Below, one piece after another: positions 23,335-30,688 of a DNA stretch of 42,373 nucleotides (position 1 is its first letter; every line of letters begins with the position of its first letter). This stretch comes from DASQQQ01 sp036390995. GTDB taxonomy: Bacteria; Actinomycetota; UBA4738; HRBIN12. The notes under the pieces were generated by a model. It was not told the origin of the DNA and did no database searches. It saw nothing but the letters and a program-made list of their open reading frames with translations. The DNA is taken from the NCBI GenBank assembly GCA_036390995.1, contig DASWAT010000067.1:1-42373 (forward strand), read 5' to 3'. Both the position numbers and the translations under genes were made by a program.

Positions 23335-23340
23335 AGTCTA
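23335..23340 (-). promoter_or_regulatory. Extended -10 TGC-TAGACT for tRNA-Arg and pdxH
   Basis: On the minus strand an extended -10 (TGC-TAGACT) is followed by 10 nt and the tRNA 5' end. No good -35 is present, which the extended element could compensate. Confidence 0.5.
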
Positions 23341-23403
23341 GCAACGCCCTCGAGCGCGCCGGGAACGGCGGCCAGGTTTCCCGTGCGCGCGTCACCCCTT
23401 GGG

Positions 23404-23409
23404 TATGCT
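23404..23409 (+). promoter_or_regulatory. -10 hexamer TATGCT for receiver-domain gene
   Basis: TATGCT is followed by 7 nt and GTG at 23417. This fixes the start of the receiver protein and predicts a leaderless mRNA. Confidence 0.5.
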
Positions 23410-23416
23410 CCCGGAC

Positions 23417-23827
23417 GTGGAGGGACCCGATCCTCCCGAGGGTGACCAGAAACCCAGGATCCTGATCGTCGACGACGACCCGGTCATCGTGCGACTGCTC
23501 CAGATCAACTTCCGCCTGGAGGGCTACGAGGTGGACACCGCGTCGCGGGGCGAGGTGGCCCTCGAGCGGGTCCGCGCGAACCGTCCGGATGTGGTGATCC
23601 TCGACGTGATGATGCCCGGCCTCGACGGTTGGGAGGTGTGTCGGCAGCTCAAGGAGAGCCCGGAAGTGCGGCACATCCCGGTGATCTTCCTCTCGGCGCG
23701 TGCGCAGGACGAGGACCGTCAGCGCGGCTACGCTCTCGGCGTGGACGAGTACGTGACGAAGCCGTTCGATCCCGGTCACCTGATCGAGATCGTGCGGCGG
23801 GCCCTGGCGAAGTCCGCCAAGGGCTAG
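23417..23827 (+). CDS. Stand-alone response regulator receiver protein
   Basis: A 136-residue single REC domain with no output domain. The acidic pocket is Asp19-Asp20-Asp21 (ILIVDDDP), the phosphoacceptor Asp63 (VVILDVMMPGLDGW), the switch residue Ser in IFLSARAQ and the Lys in YVTKPFDP. Such proteins relay phosphate or bind partners. No kinase is nearby, so it is an orphan. I start it at GTG 23417, because a TTG-started longer form has no ribosome site. It lies 18 bases upstream of argS in the same direction and may share its mRNA. Confidence 0.88.
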   Translation: MEGPDPPEGDQKPRILIVDDDPVIVRLLQINFRLEGYEVDTASRGEVALERVRANRPDVVILDVMMPGLDGWEVCRQLKESPEVRHIPVIFLSARAQDEDRQRGYALGVDEYVTKPFDPGHLIEIVRRALAKSAKG

Positions 23828-23845
23828 GAGGTCCCCGCCGCGCCG

Positions 23846-25528
23846 ATGAACATCGAAGCCGAAGTGATCCGTACGCTGGATTCGAGCGTCCGGGCAGCTG
23901 CACGCGAGTTCGGAGTCGATCCCGACGAGCTCGAGTACGCGCGGGTCCTGATGAGGCCGCCGCGGAAGGAGCTCGGCGACCTCGCAAGCAACGTTGCCCT
24001 CCACCTCTCGAAGGTGTTCGGGAAGAGCCCGAAGGAAGTGGCCGAGGCGATCGTTTCCCATCTCGAGCCGGACGGTGTCGTGGAGCGAGCCGAGGTCGCA
24101 GGACCCGGGTTCATCAACTTCTTCCTACGGAACGAGTGGCTCTACGACGTCCTGCGCGAGGTCGTGCATCGCGGTCCCCGCTACGGATGGGCCGAGCCGC
24201 ACGGGCGCTCGGTGAACGTCGAGTTCGTCTCGGCGAACCCGACCGGTCCCCTGCACATCGGCGCCGCCCGGAACGCGGTGATCGGCGACGCCCTCGCCCG
24301 GGTCATGGAGGCGGCCGGTTGGCGCGTGGTGCGCGAGTACTACTTCAACGACGCCGGCGGACAGATGGACCGGTTCGGGGCCTCCGTCGAGGCTCGGTAC
24401 CTGCAGCTCCTCGGCCGCGACGCCGAGGTGCCCGAGGACGGCTACCACGGGGACTACCTGATCGACGTCGCACGCGACATCCTGGAGACGTTCGGCTACG
24501 CACTCGCCGAGCTGCCACCGTCCGAGCGCTTCGAGCGTCTGCGGCACGAGGGCGCGGAGCGCGTGCTCACGATGATCCGGCCCACGCTCGAGCGCTTCGG
24601 CGTCCGCTTCGACGTCTTCTTCTCCGAGCGCACCCTGCACGCATCCGGTGGGATCGACGAGGCCGTCCGCCGTCTACGCGAGGCCGGCCACGCCTACGAC
24701 GCCGAAGGTGCCGTCTTCTTCAGGGCCACGGCGTTCGGCGATGACAAAGACCGCGTGCTCATCCGCGGGGATGGGACGCCGACGTACTTCGCGGCCGACT
24801 GCGCGTACCTGATCGACAAGTTCTCGCGGGGATTCGACCACCTCGTCTACGTGTGGGGGGCCGACCACCACGGCGACGTCGTCCGCGTCAAGGGCGCAGC
24901 GCAGGCCCTCGGGTACGACCCGGGCTCGCTCGAGATGATCCTCTATCAGTGGGTGTCGCTCAAGCGGGGCGGCGAGTCGATCGGCATGAGCAAGCGCGCA
25001 GGCAGGTTCCTGACCCTCGACGAGCTCCTCGACGAGGTCGGCGCCGACGCCACACGGTTCACCCTGCTGTCGCGGTCGAACGACGCCACGATCGACTTCG
25101 ACATCGAGGTCGTGAAGCAGCAGTCGATGGAGAACCCGGTGTACTACGTGCAGTACGGGCATGCGCGGATCGCCAGCATCATCCGCCACGCGGAGGAGCG
25201 AGGCGTGCGCGTGCTTCCGATCGGGGACGTCGACCTAACGCTCCTGTCGACCGAGTCCGAGCTCGATCTGCTTCGAGCGGTAGCCGAGATGCCCGAGCAG
25301 GTCGCGCAGGCCGACGAGCTCCGGGCGCCGCACCGACTCACGCACTATTCGCAGGCCTTCGCGGCCCAGTTCCATCGCTTCTACACCGAATGCCGAGTGG
25401 TCACCGACGACGAGGCGCTGACGCAGGCTCGGTTGTGGCTCTGCCGGGCGGCGAAGCAGACGATCGCGAACGTGCTGGGGCTCATCGGGATCTCGGCACC
25501 CGAGTCGATGGAGCGTGAGGATGCGTGA
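23846..25528 (+). CDS. argS: Arginyl-tRNA synthetase
   Basis: A 560-residue class I synthetase charging tRNA-Arg. The N-terminal Add1 domain spans about 1-105, then VEFVSANPTGPLHIGAARNA holds the HIGH motif (HIGA at 137). The KMSKS-like motif is GMSKRAG (Met381-Lys383), and the helical anticodon-binding domain occupies the C-terminal 130 residues (PHRLTHYSQAFAAQFHRFY). It follows the receiver gene; the AGGAGGT ribosome site is about 13 bases upstream, slightly far. Its last 8 bases overlap the start of lysA. A tRNA-Arg gene is encoded 0.5 kb away on the other strand. Confidence 0.95.
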   Translation: MNIEAEVIRTLDSSVRAAAREFGVDPDELEYARVLMRPPRKELGDLASNVALHLSKVFGKSPKEVAEAIVSHLEPDGVVERAEVAGPGFINFFLRNEWLYDVLREVVHRGPRYGWAEPHGRSVNVEFVSANPTGPLHIGAARNAVIGDALARVMEAAGWRVVREYYFNDAGGQMDRFGASVEARYLQLLGRDAEVPEDGYHGDYLIDVARDILETFGYALAELPPSERFERLRHEGAERVLTMIRPTLERFGVRFDVFFSERTLHASGGIDEAVRRLREAGHAYDAEGAVFFRATAFGDDKDRVLIRGDGTPTYFAADCAYLIDKFSRGFDHLVYVWGADHHGDVVRVKGAAQALGYDPGSLEMILYQWVSLKRGGESIGMSKRAGRFLTLDELLDEVGADATRFTLLSRSNDATIDFDIEVVKQQSMENPVYYVQYGHARIASIIRHAEERGVRVLPIGDVDLTLLSTESELDLLRAVAEMPEQVAQADELRAPHRLTHYSQAFAAQFHRFYTECRVVTDDEALTQARLWLCRAAKQTIANVLGLIGISAPESMEREDA

Positions 25529-27362
25529 GCCCGCCGGCGAGCCCCGGCCCGCCGGCGATCCCTGGCCGGCCGGCGCGGCGTTCGGACCGGACGGGCTGTG
25601 GATCGGTGGGGTCACGGCCGAGGAACTGGCGTCGAGGTACGGGACGCCGCTGCTCGTGGTGGACGAGGGCCACCTGCGGGCCCGGTGCCGTGCCTTCGCC
25701 GAGCTGTTCCCGCATCCGCTCTACGCGGTGAAGGCGTTCACGTCGCGGGCGGCGATCAGGCTGGCGGCCGAGGAAGGGCTCGACCTCCTCGCCGCCACCG
25801 AGGGCGAGCTCGAGGCGTGCCTGCGCGCCGGCGTCCCCGCCGAGCGGATCGTCCTGCACGGCAACAACAAGTCCGACGACGAGCTGCGGCTGGCGGTCGA
25901 GGAGGGGATCCGACTGGTGAACGTCGACCACGCCGGCGAGCTCGAACGGCTCTCGAGGATCGCCGCCGAGGCAGGGATCGAGCAACCGGTCATGCTCCGC
26001 GTGCTCCCCGAGGTCGGAGCCGGCGCACACGAGAAGATCCGGACCGGCGGCCGGGGATCGAAGTTCGGGATGTCCCTCGACGAGATCCCATCGGTCGTCC
26101 GCCGGGCCTGGGAGCTGCCAGGGATCCGACCGGTCGGCATCCACGCGCACGTTGGCTCCCAGGTGCTGGCGGCGGAGCCGTACCTGGAGGCGATCGACGT
26201 CCTGCTCGACCTGCTCGCTCGGCTGAAGGCGGAGACCGGGTTCGAGGCCGACGTCCTGGACGTCGGGGGCGGCTTCGGCGTCGCGTACACCGACGAGTCG
26301 CCGCTCGCGCTCGATGTCCTGGCGCCGGCGCTCCTGCGTCGGGTGCACGAGGGGGCGGCGGCAAGGGGACTTCGGATCCCGCACGTCCTCGTCGAGCCCG
26401 GTCGGTCGGTCGTTGGCGGCGCCATGGTCACGCTCTACCGGGTGGGCGCCGTGAAGGAGTCCGGCGGGCGCGTCCTCGTGGCGGTCGACGGCGGCATGTC
26501 CGACAACATCCGGCCCATGCTCTACGGCGCGAGCTACACGGTCGCGGTCGCGGGTCCGCCCAGCTCCGGCCGTCCCGTCGCGGTGGACGTCGTGGGCAAG
26601 CACTGCGAGTCGGGCGACGTGCTGGCCCGCGACGCCCTGCTTCCTCAGGAACCGCGTCGCGGTGACCTGCTCGCGTTCGCGGCGACCGGTGCGTACACGT
26701 ATTCGATGGCCAGCAACTACAACAGGGTGGGGCGCCCCGCCGTGGTCGCCGTTCGCCACGGCGTCGCCCGTCCCTGGCTCCGGCGCGAGGACCCCGCCGA
26801 CCTCGACCACCTGGAGGTGGCCGTCCCGCCCGATCGTACGGTCGCGCCCCCCGAGCACCTCGAGGTGCGTCCGGCCAGGCCCGGCGATGCGGCGTCCTTC
26901 CTCGCGGCGTACCGGAGCGTCGCCGCGGAGCGCCGGTTCATCCAGACGGAGACCGTCACCGGCACCGCTCGCCAGTATCGCCGCCGGTTCCGCCGATCCT
27001 GGACGGCGGAGGACGCCACCCTGGTTGCGGTCGCGCCGGAGGGCGTGGTGGGCAGTTTGTCGATCCGGCGTGACCCCCACACGGCGACCCGTCACGTGGC
27101 GACGCTCGGGATGTTCGTGATCGCCGGATGGCGGGGTCGCGGTGTCGGCTCGGCGCTGATGGCCGAGGCCCTGCGGTGGGCCCGGACGAACGGGCTGCAG
27201 CGGGTGGAGCTCACCGTGTATCCCCACAACCGCGCGGCGCTGAGCCTGTACCGGCGGTTCGGCTTCGTCGAGGAAGGTAGGCTCATCCGGCACGCCAGGA
27301 AGTCCTACGGATACGAGGACGAGGTCCTGATGGCGGCGTGGCTGGGGCCGGAGGAGACGTGA
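25521..27362 (+). CDS. lysA: Diaminopimelate decarboxylase fused to a GNAT acetyltransferase
   Basis: A 613-residue two-domain protein. Residues 1 to about 430 form a complete PLP-dependent meso-diaminopimelate decarboxylase, the last step of lysine synthesis: the PLP lysine is in YAVKAFTS near 71, HGNNKSDDEL, HAHVGSQ, the glycine loop DVGGGFGVAYT, EPGRSVVGG, and the CESGD motif near 362. From about 447 a full GNAT domain follows: LEVRPARPGDA, the CoA motif GWRGRGVGSALM and the closing AALSLYRRFGFVEEG. No stop, frameshift or rare-codon break lies between them. The acetyl acceptor is unknown. The gene overlaps argS and hom, so it is a true operon member. Confidence 0.9.
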   Translation: MREPAGEPRPAGDPWPAGAAFGPDGLWIGGVTAEELASRYGTPLLVVDEGHLRARCRAFAELFPHPLYAVKAFTSRAAIRLAAEEGLDLLAATEGELEACLRAGVPAERIVLHGNNKSDDELRLAVEEGIRLVNVDHAGELERLSRIAAEAGIEQPVMLRVLPEVGAGAHEKIRTGGRGSKFGMSLDEIPSVVRRAWELPGIRPVGIHAHVGSQVLAAEPYLEAIDVLLDLLARLKAETGFEADVLDVGGGFGVAYTDESPLALDVLAPALLRRVHEGAAARGLRIPHVLVEPGRSVVGGAMVTLYRVGAVKESGGRVLVAVDGGMSDNIRPMLYGASYTVAVAGPPSSGRPVAVDVVGKHCESGDVLARDALLPQEPRRGDLLAFAATGAYTYSMASNYNRVGRPAVVAVRHGVARPWLRREDPADLDHLEVAVPPDRTVAPPEHLEVRPARPGDAASFLAAYRSVAAERRFIQTETVTGTARQYRRRFRRSWTAEDATLVAVAPEGVVGSLSIRRDPHTATRHVATLGMFVIAGWRGRGVGSALMAEALRWARTNGLQRVELTVYPHNRAALSLYRRFGFVEEGRLIRHARKSYGYEDEVLMAAWLGPEET

Positions 27363-28648
27363 GCGACCGGACGCTCAGGGTGGGGCTGCTGGGCTGCGGC
27401 ACCGTGGGTGCCGCGGTGGTTCGTCTGCTCGACGAGCACCGCGAGGACATCGAGCGGCGCGCGGGATGCAGGCTGGAGGTGGCCAGGGTCGCCGTGCGCG
27501 ACCCGGCCAAGGCTCGAAGCGTGTCGCTCTCGCCCTCGAGCCTCACGGTGGACCCCATGGAGGTCGTGGACGATCCCGGCGTCGAGATCGTGTGCGAGCT
27601 GATCGGCGGCTCGGAGCCCGCGGGTTCGCTGATCCTCGCCGCGCTCGAGCGCGGCAAGCCGGTCGTGACGGCGAACAAGGAGCTGCTGGCGGATCGGGGG
27701 CGGGAGATCCTCGACGCCGCTGATGCGAAGGGCTTGGACCTGTACTTCGAGGCCGCGGTGGGCGGGGGCATCCCGCTGGTCCGCCCGCTGAAGGAGTCCC
27801 TCACCGGCGAGCGGCTGACGCGCGTGATGGGCATCGTGAACGGGACCACGAACTTCATCCTGTCGACGATGTCCGAGGAGGGCCGCCCGTTCGAGGAGGT
27901 ACTGGCCGAGGCGCAGGGGTTGGGCTACGCGGAGGCCGACCCCGCGGCCGACGTGGACGGCTTCGACGCCGCGGCCAAGTGCGCGATCCTCGCCTCGATC
28001 GCGTTCAACGCTCGGGTGGTGGCGGACGACGTCTATCGCGAGGGCATCTCCCGGGTCACTTCCGAGGACATCGAGTACGCCCGGCGGCTGGGCTACGTGG
28101 TGAAGCTCCTGGCGATCGCGGAGTTCGACGGCGAGCGCATCGCCGCCCGCGTGCACCCCGCGATGATCCCCCAGACCCATCCCCTGGCCTCGGTGCGCGA
28201 GGCGTTCAACGCCGTGTTCGTGGAGGGACCGAAGATCGGCGAGCTGATGTTCTACGGCCGCGGCGCCGGCGGCGACGCCACGGCCACGGCGGTGGTCGGC
28301 GACCTCGTCACCGTCGCGCGGAACCTCCTGGCGGGCACGCGCGGCGTCGGATGCACGTGCTTCTGGGAGCGGACGATCCGTCCGATGGACGAGCTCGAGG
28401 ATCAGTACTACATCCTGCTTCGCGTGGAGGACCGCCCAGGGGTCCTGGCCGAGATCGCCGGCGTGTTCGGCCGCAACGCCGTGTCGATCCGCAGCGTGTG
28501 GCAGGAGGGGATCGGCCCGGACGCGAAGCTCGTGTTCGTCACCCACCGGGCGCGCGAGGGGGACTTCCAGCGGGCCGTCGCCGAGCTCGGCGGCCTGCGG
28601 GCCGTCGGGGAAGTCCGGAGCGTCCTGCGGGTGGAGGCGGAGGAATGA
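27359..28648 (+). CDS. hom: Homoserine dehydrogenase
   Basis: A 429-residue NAD(P)-dependent enzyme reducing aspartate semialdehyde to homoserine. The nucleotide fold begins VGLLGCGTVGAAVVRLL; the catalytic domain shows VVTANKELLADRG, the central VMGIVNGTTNFILSTM and GYAEADPAADVDGFDAAAK. A C-terminal ACT domain (YYILLRVEDRPGVLAEIAGVF) is present, usual for the threonine-inhibited monofunctional form, so feedback by threonine is likely. It starts at GTG 27359 inside the lysA stop and its own stop overlaps the thrC start, so the lysA-hom-thrC block is coupled in translation. Confidence 0.94.
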   Translation: MSDRTLRVGLLGCGTVGAAVVRLLDEHREDIERRAGCRLEVARVAVRDPAKARSVSLSPSSLTVDPMEVVDDPGVEIVCELIGGSEPAGSLILAALERGKPVVTANKELLADRGREILDAADAKGLDLYFEAAVGGGIPLVRPLKESLTGERLTRVMGIVNGTTNFILSTMSEEGRPFEEVLAEAQGLGYAEADPAADVDGFDAAAKCAILASIAFNARVVADDVYREGISRVTSEDIEYARRLGYVVKLLAIAEFDGERIAARVHPAMIPQTHPLASVREAFNAVFVEGPKIGELMFYGRGAGGDATATAVVGDLVTVARNLLAGTRGVGCTCFWERTIRPMDELEDQYYILLRVEDRPGVLAEIAGVFGRNAVSIRSVWQEGIGPDAKLVFVTHRAREGDFQRAVAELGGLRAVGEVRSVLRVEAEE

Positions 28649-29700
28649 CCGCGGCGCCATGGCGCGGCGTGATCGAGGAGTACCGCGACCGGCTGCCGGT
28701 CTCGGACGACACCGCGGTCGTGACCCTCTGCGAGGGCGGGACCCCGCTGGTGCGGTCGGAGGTCCTGTCCGCCGAGACGGGATGCGAGGTGTTCCTGAAG
28801 TACGAGGGGGCGAACCCCACAGGCTCGTTCAAGGATCGGGGGATGACACTGGCCATCACGAAGGCGGTCGAGGAGGGGTCGAAGGCGGTCGCCTGCGCCT
28901 CCACGGGGAACACGAGCGCATCCGCGTCGGCATACGCGGCCAAGGCCGGCCTCACCTGCGCCGTGCTGGTGCCGAAGGGGAAGGTCGCGCTGGGCAAGAT
29001 GGCCCAGACGCTGATCCACGGGGCCACGGTCCTCGAGGTCGACGGGAACTTCGACGCGTCCCTCGAGCTGGCCCGCGGACTCTCGGAGCGGTACCCGGTC
29101 ACGCTGGTGAACTCGGTGAACCCGTACCGGATCCAGGGCCAGAAGACCTGCGCGTTCGAGATCTGCGACGCGCTCGGCCGGGCCCCCGACATCCACTGCG
29201 TCCCGGTCGGCAACGCGGGGAACATCACGAGCCACTGGATGGGCTACCGCGAGTACCTCGACGACGGCGTGGTCGCCGAGCCTCCGCAGTTGTTCGGGTT
29301 CCAGGCGCAGGGCGCGGCTCCGATCGTCCGGGGCGAACCGGTGCCGAACCCGTCCACCATCGCCACCGCCATCCGGATCGGGAACCCGGCGTCGTGGGCC
29401 AAGGCCGTCGCCGCGGCCACGGAATCCGAAGGTGGCATCTCCGCGGTCACCGATCGCGAGATCCTCGCCGCGTACCGACGCCTCGCGCGGGAGGGGCTCT
29501 TCGTCGAGCTCGCCTCCGCTGCCTCCGTCGCCGGCCTGCTGCACCTGTCGGCCGAAGGGAAGCTGCCGAGGGGTGCGACGGTCGTGTGCGTGCTCACCGG
29601 CCACGGGCTGAAGGACCCGGAGTGGGCCATCAGCGGCGCGAGCCACCCTCCGACGGTGCCGGCGGATCCGGCGGCGGTGGCGGCGGAGCTGGGGCTGTAG
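28645..29700 (+). CDS. thrC: Threonine synthase
   Basis: A 351-residue PLP enzyme converting O-phosphohomoserine to threonine. The PLP lysine is Lys63 in NPTGSFKDRGM; ACASTGNTSASASAYAAKAGL, VPVGNAGNIT (phosphate loop) and the C-terminal VVCVLTGHGLKDP are typical of the class II, bacterial-archaeal type. It starts inside the hom stop codon (ATGA) and ends three bases before thrB. No regulatory site is visible within the block, so control must come from upstream of argS or lysA. Confidence 0.94.
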   Translation: MTAAPWRGVIEEYRDRLPVSDDTAVVTLCEGGTPLVRSEVLSAETGCEVFLKYEGANPTGSFKDRGMTLAITKAVEEGSKAVACASTGNTSASASAYAAKAGLTCAVLVPKGKVALGKMAQTLIHGATVLEVDGNFDASLELARGLSERYPVTLVNSVNPYRIQGQKTCAFEICDALGRAPDIHCVPVGNAGNITSHWMGYREYLDDGVVAEPPQLFGFQAQGAAPIVRGEPVPNPSTIATAIRIGNPASWAKAVAAATESEGGISAVTDREILAAYRRLAREGLFVELASAASVAGLLHLSAEGKLPRGATVVCVLTGHGLKDPEWAISGASHPPTVPADPAAVAAELGL

Positions 29701-29703
29701 ATC

Positions 29704-30573
29704 GTGCGGCTCCGGGCCACCGTTCCGGCCACCTCGGCCAACCTCGGCCCGGGCTTCGACTGCTTCGGTTTGGCCCTCGACCTGTGCAACGAGGTCTCCG
29801 TCGATACGGACGCCGAGCGCGGCGTGACCTGGGAGGGCGAGGGCGGGGACGAGCTCCCGAGCGACGGGACCGACGCCGTGAGCCGGGCCATGCGCCGGAT
29901 CGCCGAGGCCGCGGGGGAGGAGCTTCCACCGTTCCGCCTCCACGGACTGAACCGGATCCCGCTCGCGCGAGGCCTCGGGTCCTCGTCCGCCGCCGCGGTC
30001 GCCGGGGTGGCGCTTGCCCGGACCTTGCTGCGCCTGCCGGAGGACGGGGACCCGAGGGCGGCGCTGTTCGACGCTGCGGCTGAGATCGAGGGTCATCCGG
30101 ACAACGCCGCGCCGGCCGTCTACGGAGGTCTCACCGTGATCGCGGACCGGCGCGTGCTGCGCTTCGACGTCCCCGAGACGATCAGGCCCGTGGTGCTCGT
30201 CCCCGAACACGTGCGGCTCTCCACCGAGGTCGCGAGGCGCGTCCTGCACGAACGCGTTCCGCTCGCCGACGCGGTCGCGAACGTCGCGCACGGGGCGCTG
30301 GTCGTGCACGCGATCACGACGGGGGATGCGGACCTGCTGTCGATCGGACTCCGTGATCGCCTTCACGAGGATGTGCGCATGGCGCTCGTTCCCCAGGTCG
30401 GCGAGATGCGCGAGCGGATCCGCTCGACCGGCGTGCCGGTGTGCGTGTCGGGTTCGGGCCCCTCCCTCCTGGCCTTCGACACCGACACCCGGCCGGTGCC
30501 CGATCCCGGAGAGGGGTGGCGGGTGCTGCGGCCCGGCGTTCGAGACGCGGGAGCGGAGGTTCGGGAAGCATGA
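29704..30573 (+). CDS. thrB: Homoserine kinase
   Basis: A 289-residue GHMP kinase phosphorylating homoserine for threonine synthase. PATSANLGPGFDCFGLALDL is the N-terminal substrate motif, and the ATP-binding motif is PLARGLGSSSAAAVAG; the C-terminal GHMP motif is VCVSGSGPSLLAF. It starts at GTG 29704, three bases after the thrC stop, with no separate ribosome site, so it depends on thrC translation. It ends the threonine block. In many actinobacteria rho follows here; instead a glycosidase gene begins 115 bases on. Confidence 0.93.
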   Translation: MRLRATVPATSANLGPGFDCFGLALDLCNEVSVDTDAERGVTWEGEGGDELPSDGTDAVSRAMRRIAEAAGEELPPFRLHGLNRIPLARGLGSSSAAAVAGVALARTLLRLPEDGDPRAALFDAAAEIEGHPDNAAPAVYGGLTVIADRRVLRFDVPETIRPVVLVPEHVRLSTEVARRVLHERVPLADAVANVAHGALVVHAITTGDADLLSIGLRDRLHEDVRMALVPQVGEMRERIRSTGVPVCVSGSGPSLLAFDTDTRPVPDPGEGWRVLRPGVRDAGAEVREA

Positions 30574-30608
30574 GGGGATCGCCCGAGGGCTCGGAGTGGC
30601 CGATGTCA

Positions 30609-30637
30609 TTGAAGGACCAACGAGGCGCCCCTAGACT
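30609..30637 (+). promoter_or_regulatory. Promoter TTGAAG-17-TAGACT for debranching-like enzyme
   Basis: TTGAAG (30609-30614) and TAGACT (30632-30637) have ideal 17-nt spacing. Transcription would start near 30644, leaving a leader of about 45 nt. It gives the glycosidase its own promoter, separate from the threonine operon. Confidence 0.55.
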
Positions 30638-30639
30638 CG

Positions 30640-30677
30640 CCCGAGGGTCCGAAGACCGGGGCCAGGCGACCCTCGGG
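30640..30677 (+). promoter_or_regulatory. 10-bp inverted repeat in the leader (CCCGAGGGTC-18-GACCCTCGGG)
   Basis: Perfect arms at 30640-30649 and 30668-30677 lie immediately after the predicted -10. It may be an operator, or a hairpin in the leader that hides the weak ribosome site; the right arm ends 11 bases before the ATG. Confidence 0.5.
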
Positions 30678-30688
30678 AACGACCACCC

